From assembly GCA_900769975.1 (NCBI GenBank), contig CAAGIR010000116.1, forward strand, positions 1 to 8,031: DNA of 8,031 nucleotides. Direction: 5' to 3'. Positions 1-6,347 of the stretch are shown piece by piece. Both the position numbers and the translations under genes were made by a program. The number at the start of each line of letters is the position of its first letter. Position 1 is the first letter of the stretch. This DNA is from Spirochaetia bacterium (lineage in GTDB: Bacteria; Spirochaetota; Spirochaetia; Treponematales; Treponemataceae). The notes under the pieces were generated by a model, which did not search any database, was not told where the DNA came from, and was given only the letters and a program-made list of their open reading frames with translations.

Positions 1-119
1 AACGGTGTTGCAACAGTAAAGGCCTTAAATGCTGAACAAATCATCAACGAAGAATACGAAAAAAAGAAAATGACGGCAGTGAATACCAGCTGGACGCTTA
101 ACAAATATGGAATTTCCCA
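1..119. repeat. Left copy of 119-bp terminal direct repeat
   Basis: Bases 1-119 are identical, base for base, to 7913-8031, in the same orientation. Both lie inside the same reading frame of a C39-type ABC transporter. A perfect repeat that occupies exactly both ends of the window is what a de Bruijn assembler leaves when a path closes on itself; 119 is one of the default MEGAHIT k-mer sizes. It could also be a real duplicated piece of the transporter gene flanking the cluster. The sequence alone cannot decide between these. Confidence 0.97.
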
Positions 120-141
120 TTTCGCGGCCATTAAAAAGTAA
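1..141 (+). pseudogene. 3' fragment of C39-type ABC transporter gene (partial, truncated end)
   Basis: Reading from base 1 gives 46 codons, starting NGVATVKALNAEQIINEEY and ending in ISHFAAIKK, then TAA at 139-141. Residues 1-39 equal codons 349-387 of the transporter that begins at 6869. In ABC exporters this segment is the long cytoplasmic helix after the fourth membrane span (E-x-L-x-G-x-x-x-V-K-A), so two further spans and the whole ATPase domain should follow. Instead the frame ends seven codons after the repeated part. This is therefore either a decayed transporter remnant upstream of the cluster or the true, truncated 3' end of the gene at 6869 seen across a circular junction. It is open at its 5' end. 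Confidence 0.75.
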
Positions 142-200
142 CCGGACTTTCCACAAAATTTATGCAGTTTGTTCTTTCACCCTGTCGTGAAATCCTAAAT

Positions 201-228
201 CAAATCAGCCGGGGCATCGGTTAATTTG
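201..228. terminator. Imperfect hairpin between convergent genes (possible terminator)
   Basis: The arms CAAATCAGCCG (201-211) and CGGTTAATTTG (218-228) pair over 11 positions with one C/A mismatch and one G-T wobble, around a 6-base loop. The hairpin sits downstream of the plus-strand transporter fragment and downstream of the minus-strand regulator, where a shared terminator would be expected. Neither side has a clean T run, so termination is only a suggestion. The rest of 142-343 shows nothing but very short open frames and no gene that I can support. Confidence 0.3.
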
Positions 229-343
229 AAAAGTGAGGGATTTTAATTCATGAAAAAATTCTGTTCACATTTTATGAATCTAGTTTTGATAAATATGTTC
301 TTTTGATTGATAGTTCTGCTAAATTTTCTTTCAATAATTTTAC

Positions 344-503
344 TTATTTGTTTTCCAGTTTAACCAAAGTATGAATCATTACTTCAATTGAATATTGTAA
401 ATTTGATGATAACTTTTCCAAATCTTTGAATAAGTTTTTTTTGCTTTTCGAATGATGAGAAATCTAAATCCAGGCTTTTATTTGAAATATTTAAATTTTC
501 CAT
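344..503 (-). pseudogene. Out-of-frame C-terminal tail of the XRE-type regulator
   Basis: The regulator at 491-691 stops early (TAA, 491-493), but its coding signal appears to continue. From 503 downwards a second frame reads ENLNISNKSLDLDFSSFEKQ, and at a run of eight A (minus strand, about 435-442) the reading is resumed in the original frame as NLFKDLEKLSSNLQYS and then IEVMIHTLVKLENK before TAA at 344-346. One lost base near 500 and one extra A in the homopolymer would restore a single protein of about 115 residues, a normal length for this regulator type. The middle part is inferred from how protein-like the frames look. Natural decay, strain mixing or a base error are all possible. After the stop the same frame stays open to 272, without a clear meaning. 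Confidence 0.55.
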
Positions 504-691
504 GTAACTAGATATTCGACTGTTGCATCTAAAGCTTTTGCTAATTTTACAGCTATTTCTGCATTAGGAATTACAGCCCGACTGTAAACATAAGTATCTA
601 GAGTTCTCTTACTTATTCCAGCTTTTGCTGCCAATTCTTTTATAATATATCCTTTATATTCAATCTGTTCTTTTAAGTTATCTTTGAACAC
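491..691 (-). CDS. XRE/Cro-type helix-turn-helix regulator (GTG start, truncated C-terminus)
   Basis: The product is a 66-residue DNA-binding protein that probably represses or controls the divergent RiPP genes. The helix-turn-helix is visible as IKELAAKAGISKRTLDTYV (about residues 17-35), followed by IPNAEIAVKLAKALDATVEYLV, the usual last two helices of the XRE fold. The start is GTG at 689-691; no ATG lies upstream in frame and no good ribosome-binding site precedes it, so expression is likely weak. It ends in VTWKI, just where relatives carry a further ~50-residue tail; that tail is present downstream but out of frame. The DNA-binding part is complete, while the part likely to mediate dimerisation or signal sensing is lost. 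I associate this protein type with Treponema, from memory only. Confidence 0.85.
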   Translation of the reverse strand: MFKDNLKEQIEYKGYIIKELAAKAGISKRTLDTYVYSRAVIPNAEIAVKLAKALDATVEYLVTWKI

Positions 692-710
692 AATAATAAA
701 TTACTATTTT

Positions 711-776
711 TCGGTAAAAAAAACTTGTAATATCCCTATATAATGGTATAATTAATTTGATACCTAAATATCGGTA
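711..776. promoter_or_regulatory. Candidate operator pair: two TCGGTA elements flanking the promoter
   Basis: TCGGTA occurs at 711-716 and again at 771-776, exactly 60 bp apart and bracketing the -35/-10 at 725-752. The second belongs to a loose inverted repeat, ATACC (760-764, as GATACC) facing GGTAC (773-777); the first lies in TTAC (701-704) facing GTAA (714-717). A pair of sites one whole number of helical turns apart in a divergent intergenic region next to a repressor gene is a natural arrangement for repression. This is pattern evidence only. Confidence 0.35.
725..752 (+). promoter_or_regulatory. Sigma-70-type promoter for the RiPP genes
   Basis: A -35-like TTGTAA (725-730) is followed after 16 bp by TATAAT (747-752), preceded by TGG so that it reads as an extended -10. 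A second TATAAT at 739-744 overlaps the spacer but has no -35 at proper distance. The start codon of the first maturase is 45 bases downstream of the -10. This is the clearest promoter in the window and would drive at least the genes from 798 to 3271. Confidence 0.7.
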
Positions 777-797
777 CTGTAAAAAAAGTGATTTGAG

Positions 798-2414
798 ATG
801 AAAGTTAAGATATTAAAAAATGAGAGTTGGAGATTCTTTTTCTTTGTCGAAAGCGGACAGAATTACGTTTTTGACTGCTTTACAAACAAAATTTATGCGT
901 TAAATAACGAATTAACAGAATTACTAGAAAATCAAAGATATCTTTTTATAAAAATTAAATATCCAGACTTTTATAATAAAATCTTAAAATATCAGGAAGT
1001 AAAACCAAGAAGAACTAATAAAAAAAATGAAAGATGTATTGCTACTATAAATTTTTCAAACAATTGCAATCTTAATTGTAAATATTGCTATCGAAATAAA
1101 AATGATAAAAACAAGATGGCAAAAGAAGATTTGGAATCCTTAGTTCGTTTTATAAAATATGATTTTATGCCTGAAGCGGCAGATTATTGTTTTAGTCTTT
1201 GTTATACCTCTGAATCTTCTCTGGACCTAGATTATTTACTTTTCTTTGATTCACTAATTGCAAAATACGAAGGATATCTTTTTTCAAAAGATAAATTTTC
1301 AAATAATCAGATTACGGAAATTTTTAATTGGCTGCCTATTGAAATAAAAAATAAATATAAGATTAAATCCAATTACGAGATTCTTCAAACTATAAATCAG
1401 ATTCTACAGAATGAAAAACTCTGGAAATATTTTGATTATTCAAAAAATTCTTACTTATGTGAATTACTGAAGAATAGTAATGAATTATCTTTATCAAAAA
1501 CAGTAATTGCTAATCGACAAATAATTGATGATAATTTTAAGCTTTTTAATACAAAAGAGAAAATTAAATATATGTCCATGTCTTTTATGACAAATGCAAC
1601 AAATATAACAGATGAGTACATACAATTTTTAAAAAACTCATATGTTCCTAGTATTTTTGTTTCAATTGATGGAAAAATGGATAATCACGATTTAAATAGG
1701 ATTTACAAAAATGGCAAAGGCTCGTTTTCTGATGTTGTAAATGGAATAAAAAAACTTCAAGAAAATGGAATCAAAGTAAAACTATCTGTTGTTCTTACTC
1801 CAGGAAATACAGATGTATATGAAATAGTGAATTATCTTCTATCACTAAATGTAGAACAAATAGGAATAGTAATTTCTCGTGGTAGTAATTTTGAAACAAG
1901 CTTCTCAGAAGATTCTATAAATAAAATAATTAAAAGTTTATCAAAAATTTACGAAGTTGTTTTTAATGAAATTAAGAATGAAAGATATAAATTTTTCCCT
2001 GTATTAAAAAAAAATGTATGGTTCACAAAAGTTTTTGATATTTATGCACATAAAATTGTGTCTTCTAGATGTAATTGGGGAACAGAAATTATTATAGATT
2101 CACAAGGAAATTTTTATCATTGTAATTCCACAATTGGTAATGAAAAAGATTTATTAGGAAACTGGAAAAAATCAATTGATGAAAATAAATTATGGCATAA
2201 CAAAAACGTAAATGATTATGAAAGTTGTAAAAAATGTTGGACCAAATATCTTTGTGGAGGAACTTGCTATGCAGAAGAACTCAATGAACACCAGAATAAT
2301 TTGAATATGGAATGTTATTACAGAAAAGAGTTTATGAAATTGGTTATTTTGTTTTATGCAAAACTGAAACGAAATAATTTAGTCGAAAAATTTGTTCAGG
2401 AATTTTTAAGATAA
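798..2414 (+). CDS. Radical SAM/SPASM peptide maturase 1
   Basis: A 538-residue enzyme expected to use S-adenosylmethionine and iron-sulfur clusters in the cytoplasm to crosslink the precursor encoded at 3038. Residues ~12-45 (FFFVESGQNYVFDCFTNKIY…) resemble the strand-turn-strand of PqqD/RRE peptide-binding modules. The radical SAM motif is C90-x3-C94-x2-C97. A complete seven-Cys SPASM set follows: C425, G437-x4-C442, C477-x2-C480-x5-C486-x3-C490 and C506, which would hold two auxiliary clusters. Two oddities: the place of the usual GGE motif reads TSES (137-140), and 122 residues separate it from MSFMTNAT (262-268) where maturase 2 has about 28, i.e. a ~95-residue, probably helical insertion. 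RIYKNGKGSF (301-310) is identical to residues 202-211 of maturase 2. Start ATG has only a weak purine stretch upstream. The exact crosslink chemistry is unknown. Confidence 0.92.
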   Translation: MKVKILKNESWRFFFFVESGQNYVFDCFTNKIYALNNELTELLENQRYLFIKIKYPDFYNKILKYQEVKPRRTNKKNERCIATINFSNNCNLNCKYCYRNKNDKNKMAKEDLESLVRFIKYDFMPEAADYCFSLCYTSESSLDLDYLLFFDSLIAKYEGYLFSKDKFSNNQITEIFNWLPIEIKNKYKIKSNYEILQTINQILQNEKLWKYFDYSKNSYLCELLKNSNELSLSKTVIANRQIIDDNFKLFNTKEKIKYMSMSFMTNATNITDEYIQFLKNSYVPSIFVSIDGKMDNHDLNRIYKNGKGSFSDVVNGIKKLQENGIKVKLSVVLTPGNTDVYEIVNYLLSLNVEQIGIVISRGSNFETSFSEDSINKIIKSLSKIYEVVFNEIKNERYKFFPVLKKNVWFTKVFDIYAHKIVSSRCNWGTEIIIDSQGNFYHCNSTIGNEKDLLGNWKKSIDENKLWHNKNVNDYESCKKCWTKYLCGGTCYAEELNEHQNNLNMECYYRKEFMKLVILFYAKLKRNNLVEKFVQEFLR

Positions 2415-2416
2415 AA

Positions 2417-3016
2417 ATGTATGAATTAGAAAGATTACTAGAGCAGGTAAATAAAAAAACAAGATTTTTTGCATTTGAATCAAATGGAAGAGTTTTTCTT
2501 TTTGATGGATTTACATTAGATATATTTTTTTTGCCTGAGACTTTTAGAATACTAGATGGGAAAATTGTTCATAATAATATACAAGTTGAGATGCAAGATT
2601 GTATTTTTTTACAAGATATTGTCACAAGAAATATTGATAAGAGAATATCTGAAAAAAATGAATATTTATTACGCAATTATAACTTTACTGAATTAATCAA
2701 TTCAAATTTTTTAAGAAATTGTAAAAATAACGAGATGGTTGAAAATAATAATATAAATAAAGTTATATGGAGCTTTATATACAGGATTGTAAACAAAAAA
2801 AAGATAATAAAAAAATGTAGTAAGAAATGTCCATGGAATTTTTTATGCAATTTAGAATATTGTAATCAAGCTGAAGCGAATTTTTTCTTCGAAAAATTAT
2901 TATCTAATATAGCAGACATTTACATGGAAAAAGGAAAAAATATGGCAATGTTGCTATATAAAGAAATGAATAAAAAATTTTGTATGGATGAAAATGGCAG
3001 TGCATCCAAAATTTAA
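2417..3016 (+). CDS. Core-less maturase partner: RRE-like N-terminus plus SPASM-like Cys tail
   Basis: A 199-residue protein starting two bases after the maturase 1 stop with no real ribosome-binding site, so it is probably translated by coupling and made in step with it. Residues ~16-48 (RFFAFESNGRVFLFDGFTLD…) align by eye with the start of maturase 1. Near the end, C134-x3-C138-x5-C144-x4-C149 mimics the C-x2-C-x5-C-x3-C of both SPASM domains, and the following helical stretch resembles the maturase 1 C-terminus. No CxxxCxxC motif and no barrel are present: the whole catalytic core seems missing. It may be a leader-binding or cluster-carrying partner of maturase 1, comparable in idea to the pseudo-rSAM partners of some RiPP systems, or a decayed paralogue. 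The intact frame and gene order favour a working protein. I know no named family for it. Confidence 0.8.
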   Translation: MYELERLLEQVNKKTRFFAFESNGRVFLFDGFTLDIFFLPETFRILDGKIVHNNIQVEMQDCIFLQDIVTRNIDKRISEKNEYLLRNYNFTELINSNFLRNCKNNEMVENNNINKVIWSFIYRIVNKKKIIKKCSKKCPWNFLCNLEYCNQAEANFFFEKLLSNIADIYMEKGKNMAMLLYKEMNKKFCMDENGSASKI

Positions 3017-3020
3017 TTTT

Positions 3021-3028
3021 AAAGGAGA
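3021..3028 (+). promoter_or_regulatory. Strong ribosome-binding site of the precursor gene
   Basis: AAAGGAGA lies 9 bases before the ATG at 3038. It is the best Shine-Dalgarno match in the window and much stronger than those before the two upstream genes, as expected for a precursor that must be made in excess over its enzymes. It also fixes the start of the small gene. Confidence 0.85.
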
Positions 3029-3037
3029 TATTAAAAA

Positions 3038-3271
3038 ATGGAATCAATGATTAATGATTTATTTGGTTTTTCAGATATTTGTGAATCTGAAAAAATTAAT
3101 TTAGATGGTGGTGGTGATTGTTTAGGATGTGTAAGCAATCCTAACGATATTTGTTGGGATGGAGGAAGCGGAGGAACCGATCAATCACCTTCGGAGTGTA
3201 GAGGACAATTATTTTGGAATCCACCTGCAAGCAGTAGCACAGGGGGTAGTTCAACTGGTGGTTCGAAATAA
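3038..3271 (+). CDS. Putative RiPP precursor peptide, double-Gly leader, Cys/Gly/Ser-rich core
   Basis: A 77-residue peptide, the likely substrate of the surrounding enzymes. The leader is acidic (MESMINDLFGFSDICESE, one Cys at 15) and ends in KINLDGG (19-25), a double-Gly cleavage site of the kind cut by C39 transporters such as the one at 6869. Cutting after G25 leaves a 52-residue core with Cys at 28, 31, 39 and 54, two Trp (40, 60), the stretch LFWNPP (58-63) and a tail of STGGS repeats (65-77). Cys residues invite thioether formation by SPASM enzymes; F59-W60-N61 fits the aromatic-x-Asn pattern of three-residue cyclophanes. Both are inference. Further GG pairs (42-43, 45-46, 69-70, 74-75) could be secondary sites or just part of the product. 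No recognisable named family. Position between the maturase genes and a hairpin, and the strong ribosome-binding site, support the call. Confidence 0.8.
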   Translation: MESMINDLFGFSDICESEKINLDGGGDCLGCVSNPNDICWDGGSGGTDQSPSECRGQLFWNPPASSSTGGSSTGGSK

Positions 3272-3283
3272 TCATAAATAGCA

Positions 3284-3322
3284 AACTTTCTATGTATTAA
3301 ACTGCCGAATACATAGAAAGTT
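3284..3322 (+). terminator. Perfect 15-bp hairpin after the precursor gene
   Basis: AACTTTCTATGTATT (3284-3298) and its exact reverse complement (3308-3322) enclose a 9-base loop, 12 bases after the precursor stop. The stem is AT-rich and no continuous T run follows, so it is either a leaky terminator or an mRNA 3'-end stabiliser that raises precursor transcript over the genes downstream. No strong promoter is evident before 3655 (TATAAT at 3365 and 3509 lack good -35 boxes), so readthrough is likely needed. Confidence 0.6.
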
Positions 3323-3382
3323 CAGCTAAATTAAAGTTTTAATATCTTGATCTAAAAATTTGAATATAATTTTAAGAAAAAA

Positions 3383-3629
3383 GTTTTTTTTACAAACAAA
3401 TTATAAAAGAAATTACATCATAAAAGAGGCATAGCAATAAGAAGTCTTTTAATGAATATGGAATCTGCAAAGCAATTAGGATAACACAAAGCATGAATCT
3501 TGTTGGTATATAATAATGCAAAGATTTTCAAATTCCCGTAATCACAATTACAAGATAAAATCTGAATTATTTGTTAATATGAAAAAAATAGATTATGTTG
3601 TTACAAAATTGCTTAATCATAACAGATAA
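3383..3629 (+). pseudogene. Decayed IS1595-type transposase fragment
   Basis: The stretch between precursor and S41 gene carries broken coding traces. From 3407 one frame reads KKLHHKRGIAIRSLLMNMES then AKQLG and stops. Dropping to the next frames gives ITQS, then ESCWYIIMQRF and HNYKIKSELFV, ending with DYVVTKLLNHNR and TAA at 3627-3629. Put together this recalls the middle of IS1595/ISXO2-like transposases: the KLPL-x-KW-x-x-AI entry, the S-x-x-L-x-x-x-LGITQK-x-x-W-x-M-x-x-R helix-turn-helix, and the start of the catalytic domain (VDETYVGGK-x-x-NKH). At least two frameshifts and an in-frame stop (3404-3406) are needed, and no ends of the element are visible. It is non-functional. The assignment rests on remembered family patterns. 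Confidence 0.5.
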
Positions 3630-3654
3630 ATAATACAAGAAGGATGTTACTAGA

Positions 3655-5052
3655 ATGAAACCTATTACAACTAAAAAAGAATATTTATCTCAAAAAGAAG
3701 CACTGGAAGATTTAGATATTTGTTTTAATTTACTTACTACATCATCAGCATCATTTATTGAACAAGAATCTATAGCAAAAAAAGAAGAAAAATATTTTTT
3801 TATTAAAAATGAAATTTTGAGTAAACAAGAATTTCTTTTGATAGATTTTTTTAATTTAATTTCGAGGTTTAGACTAGGAATTAAAGATTTACATTCATAT
3901 TTTTATTTAGAAACAGAAAAAGGATGTTTATATATACCTTTTTACAATAGACAATATGCATATAGCACAACAGATCTTTTTGAGAAAAAAGGAAATAAAA
4001 GATTTGTATCTGTTAATTGTAAAAAACAAATTTTTCTTGGTGAAGAATTAAAAGAAAATATAAAAATAGATTCAAACAAAGTTTATTTTGGAAAAGTAAT
4101 ACAAAATAATAAAGAATTTTATAGATTAATACAATTTTCTGATGAAAAAAGAAAAGAAATAATTTTTGAGAGAGATGAAAACAAATTTCATCTAACCCCC
4201 TTCGATTGCTCTGAAAATAGCATTCCTAATCTTAGCCAAATTTATAATAAAAAAAATTTGAATTATTGGATTATACCTAGTTTTAGGAATTCTGAAGAGT
4301 TTGCAAAAAAATGTTATGAATCTTATGCTGCTGAAACTCAAAAAGATAAAGATTTTTTGATTTTTGATATGCGATGGAATTATGGAGGAATCCCCTACAA
4401 GCAAGTTGAATTACTGTTTCATTTATTCAAATTAGATTTGGATGTTTTCTATAATTTTTGTGTAGATTCAGAAAATGATGAAGATTTATTAGAATCAAGT
4501 CAATTAATATCAAAAAACATTGCAAAAGAAAATTATAAAAATTTAATAAACAGCAAAGATTCTTGGAAGAATAAAGATAGAATGATTAATTTTTGGAAAC
4601 AAGAATATGAACATTTAAAGGATAATGAATATAAATGGCATATTGATAAAGGAAAGTTTGATTCTCCTTGGTATTACAATCAAGATTTTTCTAAAAAAAT
4701 TAATTTTCGAGGAAAAATTATTTTTTTGGTTAATCATGAAACATCATCTTTTGGAGAACTTTTTTATGATTATATAACTAAAATTTTGGGTTATGAAAAT
4801 ATCATAATGATAGGAACAAATACTTGTGGCATGGTTACTTATAATAATCCATTAAAATTTAGGTTAAAAAATAGTGGAATAGTTTTAAATTTATCTACTG
4901 GTACAGATTCTGATAGACGACAAACAGTTTTTTATAAGAAATTTATAGAAGGTAGAGGCTTCTTTCCTGAATATTGGTGTTCAAAAGATGAAGAAATTAT
5001 TGAAACAATAAATTTTATCACTAAAAAGGAAGATAATAATGAAATTGTATAA
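3655..5052 (+). CDS. S41-like (C-terminal processing/tricorn type) peptidase, cytoplasmic
   Basis: A 465-residue protein with the S41 peptidase layout: an N-terminal helical part ending in GIKDLHSYF (H80), the strand FLIFDMRWNYGG (234-245), the nucleophile loop NHETSSFGELF (360-370, Ser365 with E368), IGTNTCGMVT (386-395) and the closing GRGFFPEYW (433-441). The catalytic Lys of CtpA-type enzymes (GK after the T-x-G turn) is Met393 here, while the His of the D-x-H motif is kept, so a tricorn-like Ser/His mechanism is more likely than Ser/Lys. No signal peptide, membrane span or PDZ domain is seen, so it should work inside the cell, perhaps trimming leader or core of the modified peptide. Ribosome-binding site AAGGA at 3640-3644. 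Its 3' end overlaps maturase 2 by 14 bases. Proteolytic activity is inferred; the substrate is unknown. Confidence 0.82.
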   Translation: MKPITTKKEYLSQKEALEDLDICFNLLTTSSASFIEQESIAKKEEKYFFIKNEILSKQEFLLIDFFNLISRFRLGIKDLHSYFYLETEKGCLYIPFYNRQYAYSTTDLFEKKGNKRFVSVNCKKQIFLGEELKENIKIDSNKVYFGKVIQNNKEFYRLIQFSDEKRKEIIFERDENKFHLTPFDCSENSIPNLSQIYNKKNLNYWIIPSFRNSEEFAKKCYESYAAETQKDKDFLIFDMRWNYGGIPYKQVELLFHLFKLDLDVFYNFCVDSENDEDLLESSQLISKNIAKENYKNLINSKDSWKNKDRMINFWKQEYEHLKDNEYKWHIDKGKFDSPWYYNQDFSKKINFRGKIIFLVNHETSSFGELFYDYITKILGYENIIMIGTNTCGMVTYNNPLKFRLKNSGIVLNLSTGTDSDRRQTVFYKKFIEGRGFFPEYWCSKDEEIIETINFITKKEDNNEIV

Positions 5053-6346
5053 ATCTCCATATAATAAAATTGTAAAAAGTAAAAAATATGGTTACTTACT
5101 ATTCGCGGGAAATACAGGAACAATAAAATCTATAAGGCTAATGGATGTATTCAGATTAAAAAATCCTAATTTTTTTTCACCTAATGATAAATTTTTAAAC
5201 ATTGGAGCAGTACTTTCAGAAAAACCTAAAGACTTTATGTTACGAGCACAATGTAAAAGTTATAAACAATGCGCATTTCATGCTACTGAACTTGTTATTG
5301 CTCCAACAATGTTATGTAATTTTAAGTGTCCTTATTGTTTTGTTAAAGATAATTTAAAGAATCAATTAATGTCTAAAGAAACAATTAATAAAATTCTTAA
5401 TTTAATAAAAGTCCAAGGGAACGTATGTATGGTTGAATGGTTTGGAGGAGAGCCTTCATTGGTTCCTGACTTATTAGAATATTTTTATCATAAGGCATAT
5501 GAAAATAATATAAAAATTATTCGATCATTGTTAATTACTAACGGTAGTTTCGAAAACACAGATATTTGGCCGATTATCGAAAAATATATTACTCAAATCC
5601 AAATCACTCTAGATGGTACAAAAGACATACACAATGAACGTCGTATATATAAAAATGGTAAAGGCTCATTTGATAAGATATTAAATACTTTAGATTTATT
5701 ATATGAAAAAATACATGAAGGAAAAGTAAAAAACAACTTAGATGTAATAATTCGATGCAATATAGATAAGAATAATTTGTTAGATTCAATTACCTTAAGG
5801 AATTTTATTTTAGATAGATATGATTCGGTCTTTAGATTTGAATTTGCAAAAGTATGCAAGGCAGGGATAGAGGAATATGATAAAAATATTTTGTCGGACA
5901 AAGAATGGGCAAACTTTTTAATAAAACTATATGAAGAATATGGTATTCTTACATATCCTTATTTACCAACAAATCATGTTTTATATCATCATTGCAGAGC
6001 TTCAATACCTCATTCATATGTTTTTGACCCTATTGGTAATATATATAAATGTGAAATTGATTTAGGAGAAGATGATAAAATTGTTGGTAATTGCAATTAT
6101 AGCTTTATATCAAAAAATAATATTGAAGCAAAATACGCATCTAGTACATACACTTTATTGCCAAAAAAATGTTATAAATGTTCCTTATTATTTTTTTGCT
6201 GGGGAGGTTGTGTGCATTACAGGTTTGAAAACGGAATGAAATCTAATTGTAAATATCATAAAAGAAAATTAGACAAAATCATTGAAATTTCATATGAGAT
6301 TAGCACAATACGAAATAAAAACAAAAATATCCAAGGAATACTTTAA
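5039..6346 (+). CDS. Radical SAM/SPASM peptide maturase 2
   Basis: A 435-residue radical SAM enzyme with all classical signatures. The cluster motif is C93-x3-C97-x2-C100 (MLCNFKCPYCF), the SAM-binding GGEP sits at 136-139, TNG at 168-170 and LDGTKDIHNERR at 191-202, as in anSME-like maturases. The SPASM set is complete: C319, G333-x4-C338, C378-x2-C381-x5-C387-x3-C391 and C404, predicting two auxiliary [4Fe-4S] clusters. The first ~85 residues, with KYGYLLFAGNTGTIKSI, look like the N-terminal modules of the other two maturase-like proteins and may bind the leader; two extra Cys (72, 78) lie just before the core. It starts inside the end of the S41 gene with AAGGA 8 bases upstream, so the two are translated together. 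With maturase 1 in the same cluster, two distinct modifications, or two steps of one, are likely. The reaction itself cannot be read from sequence. Confidence 0.94.
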   Translation: MKLYKSPYNKIVKSKKYGYLLFAGNTGTIKSIRLMDVFRLKNPNFFSPNDKFLNIGAVLSEKPKDFMLRAQCKSYKQCAFHATELVIAPTMLCNFKCPYCFVKDNLKNQLMSKETINKILNLIKVQGNVCMVEWFGGEPSLVPDLLEYFYHKAYENNIKIIRSLLITNGSFENTDIWPIIEKYITQIQITLDGTKDIHNERRIYKNGKGSFDKILNTLDLLYEKIHEGKVKNNLDVIIRCNIDKNNLLDSITLRNFILDRYDSVFRFEFAKVCKAGIEEYDKNILSDKEWANFLIKLYEEYGILTYPYLPTNHVLYHHCRASIPHSYVFDPIGNIYKCEIDLGEDDKIVGNCNYSFISKNNIEAKYASSTYTLLPKKCYKCSLLFFCWGGCVHYRFENGMKSNCKYHKRKLDKIIEISYEISTIRNKNKNIQGIL

Positions 6347-6347
6347 A

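Noticed and set aside
162..224. Short plus-strand frame (MQFVLSPCREIL…, 20 residues) and the opposite minus frame ending HDRVKEQTA
   Set aside because: Too short, no ribosome-binding site, and the hairpin at 201-228 explains part of the sequence; it may be an intergenic repeat, but that cannot be shown here.
250..306. 18-residue frame starting MKKFCSHFMNLV on the plus strand
   Set aside because: Ends at once in TGA, has no homology that I recognise, and lies in low-complexity AT-rich DNA.
3509..3514. TATAAT as a separate promoter for the S41 gene set
   Set aside because: No -35 at acceptable spacing and it lies in the transposase relic; TATAAT is frequent by chance in such AT-rich DNA.
5593..5901. 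102-residue minus-strand open frame inside maturase 2
   Set aside because: Lies wholly opposite well-conserved radical SAM coding sequence; an antisense shadow.
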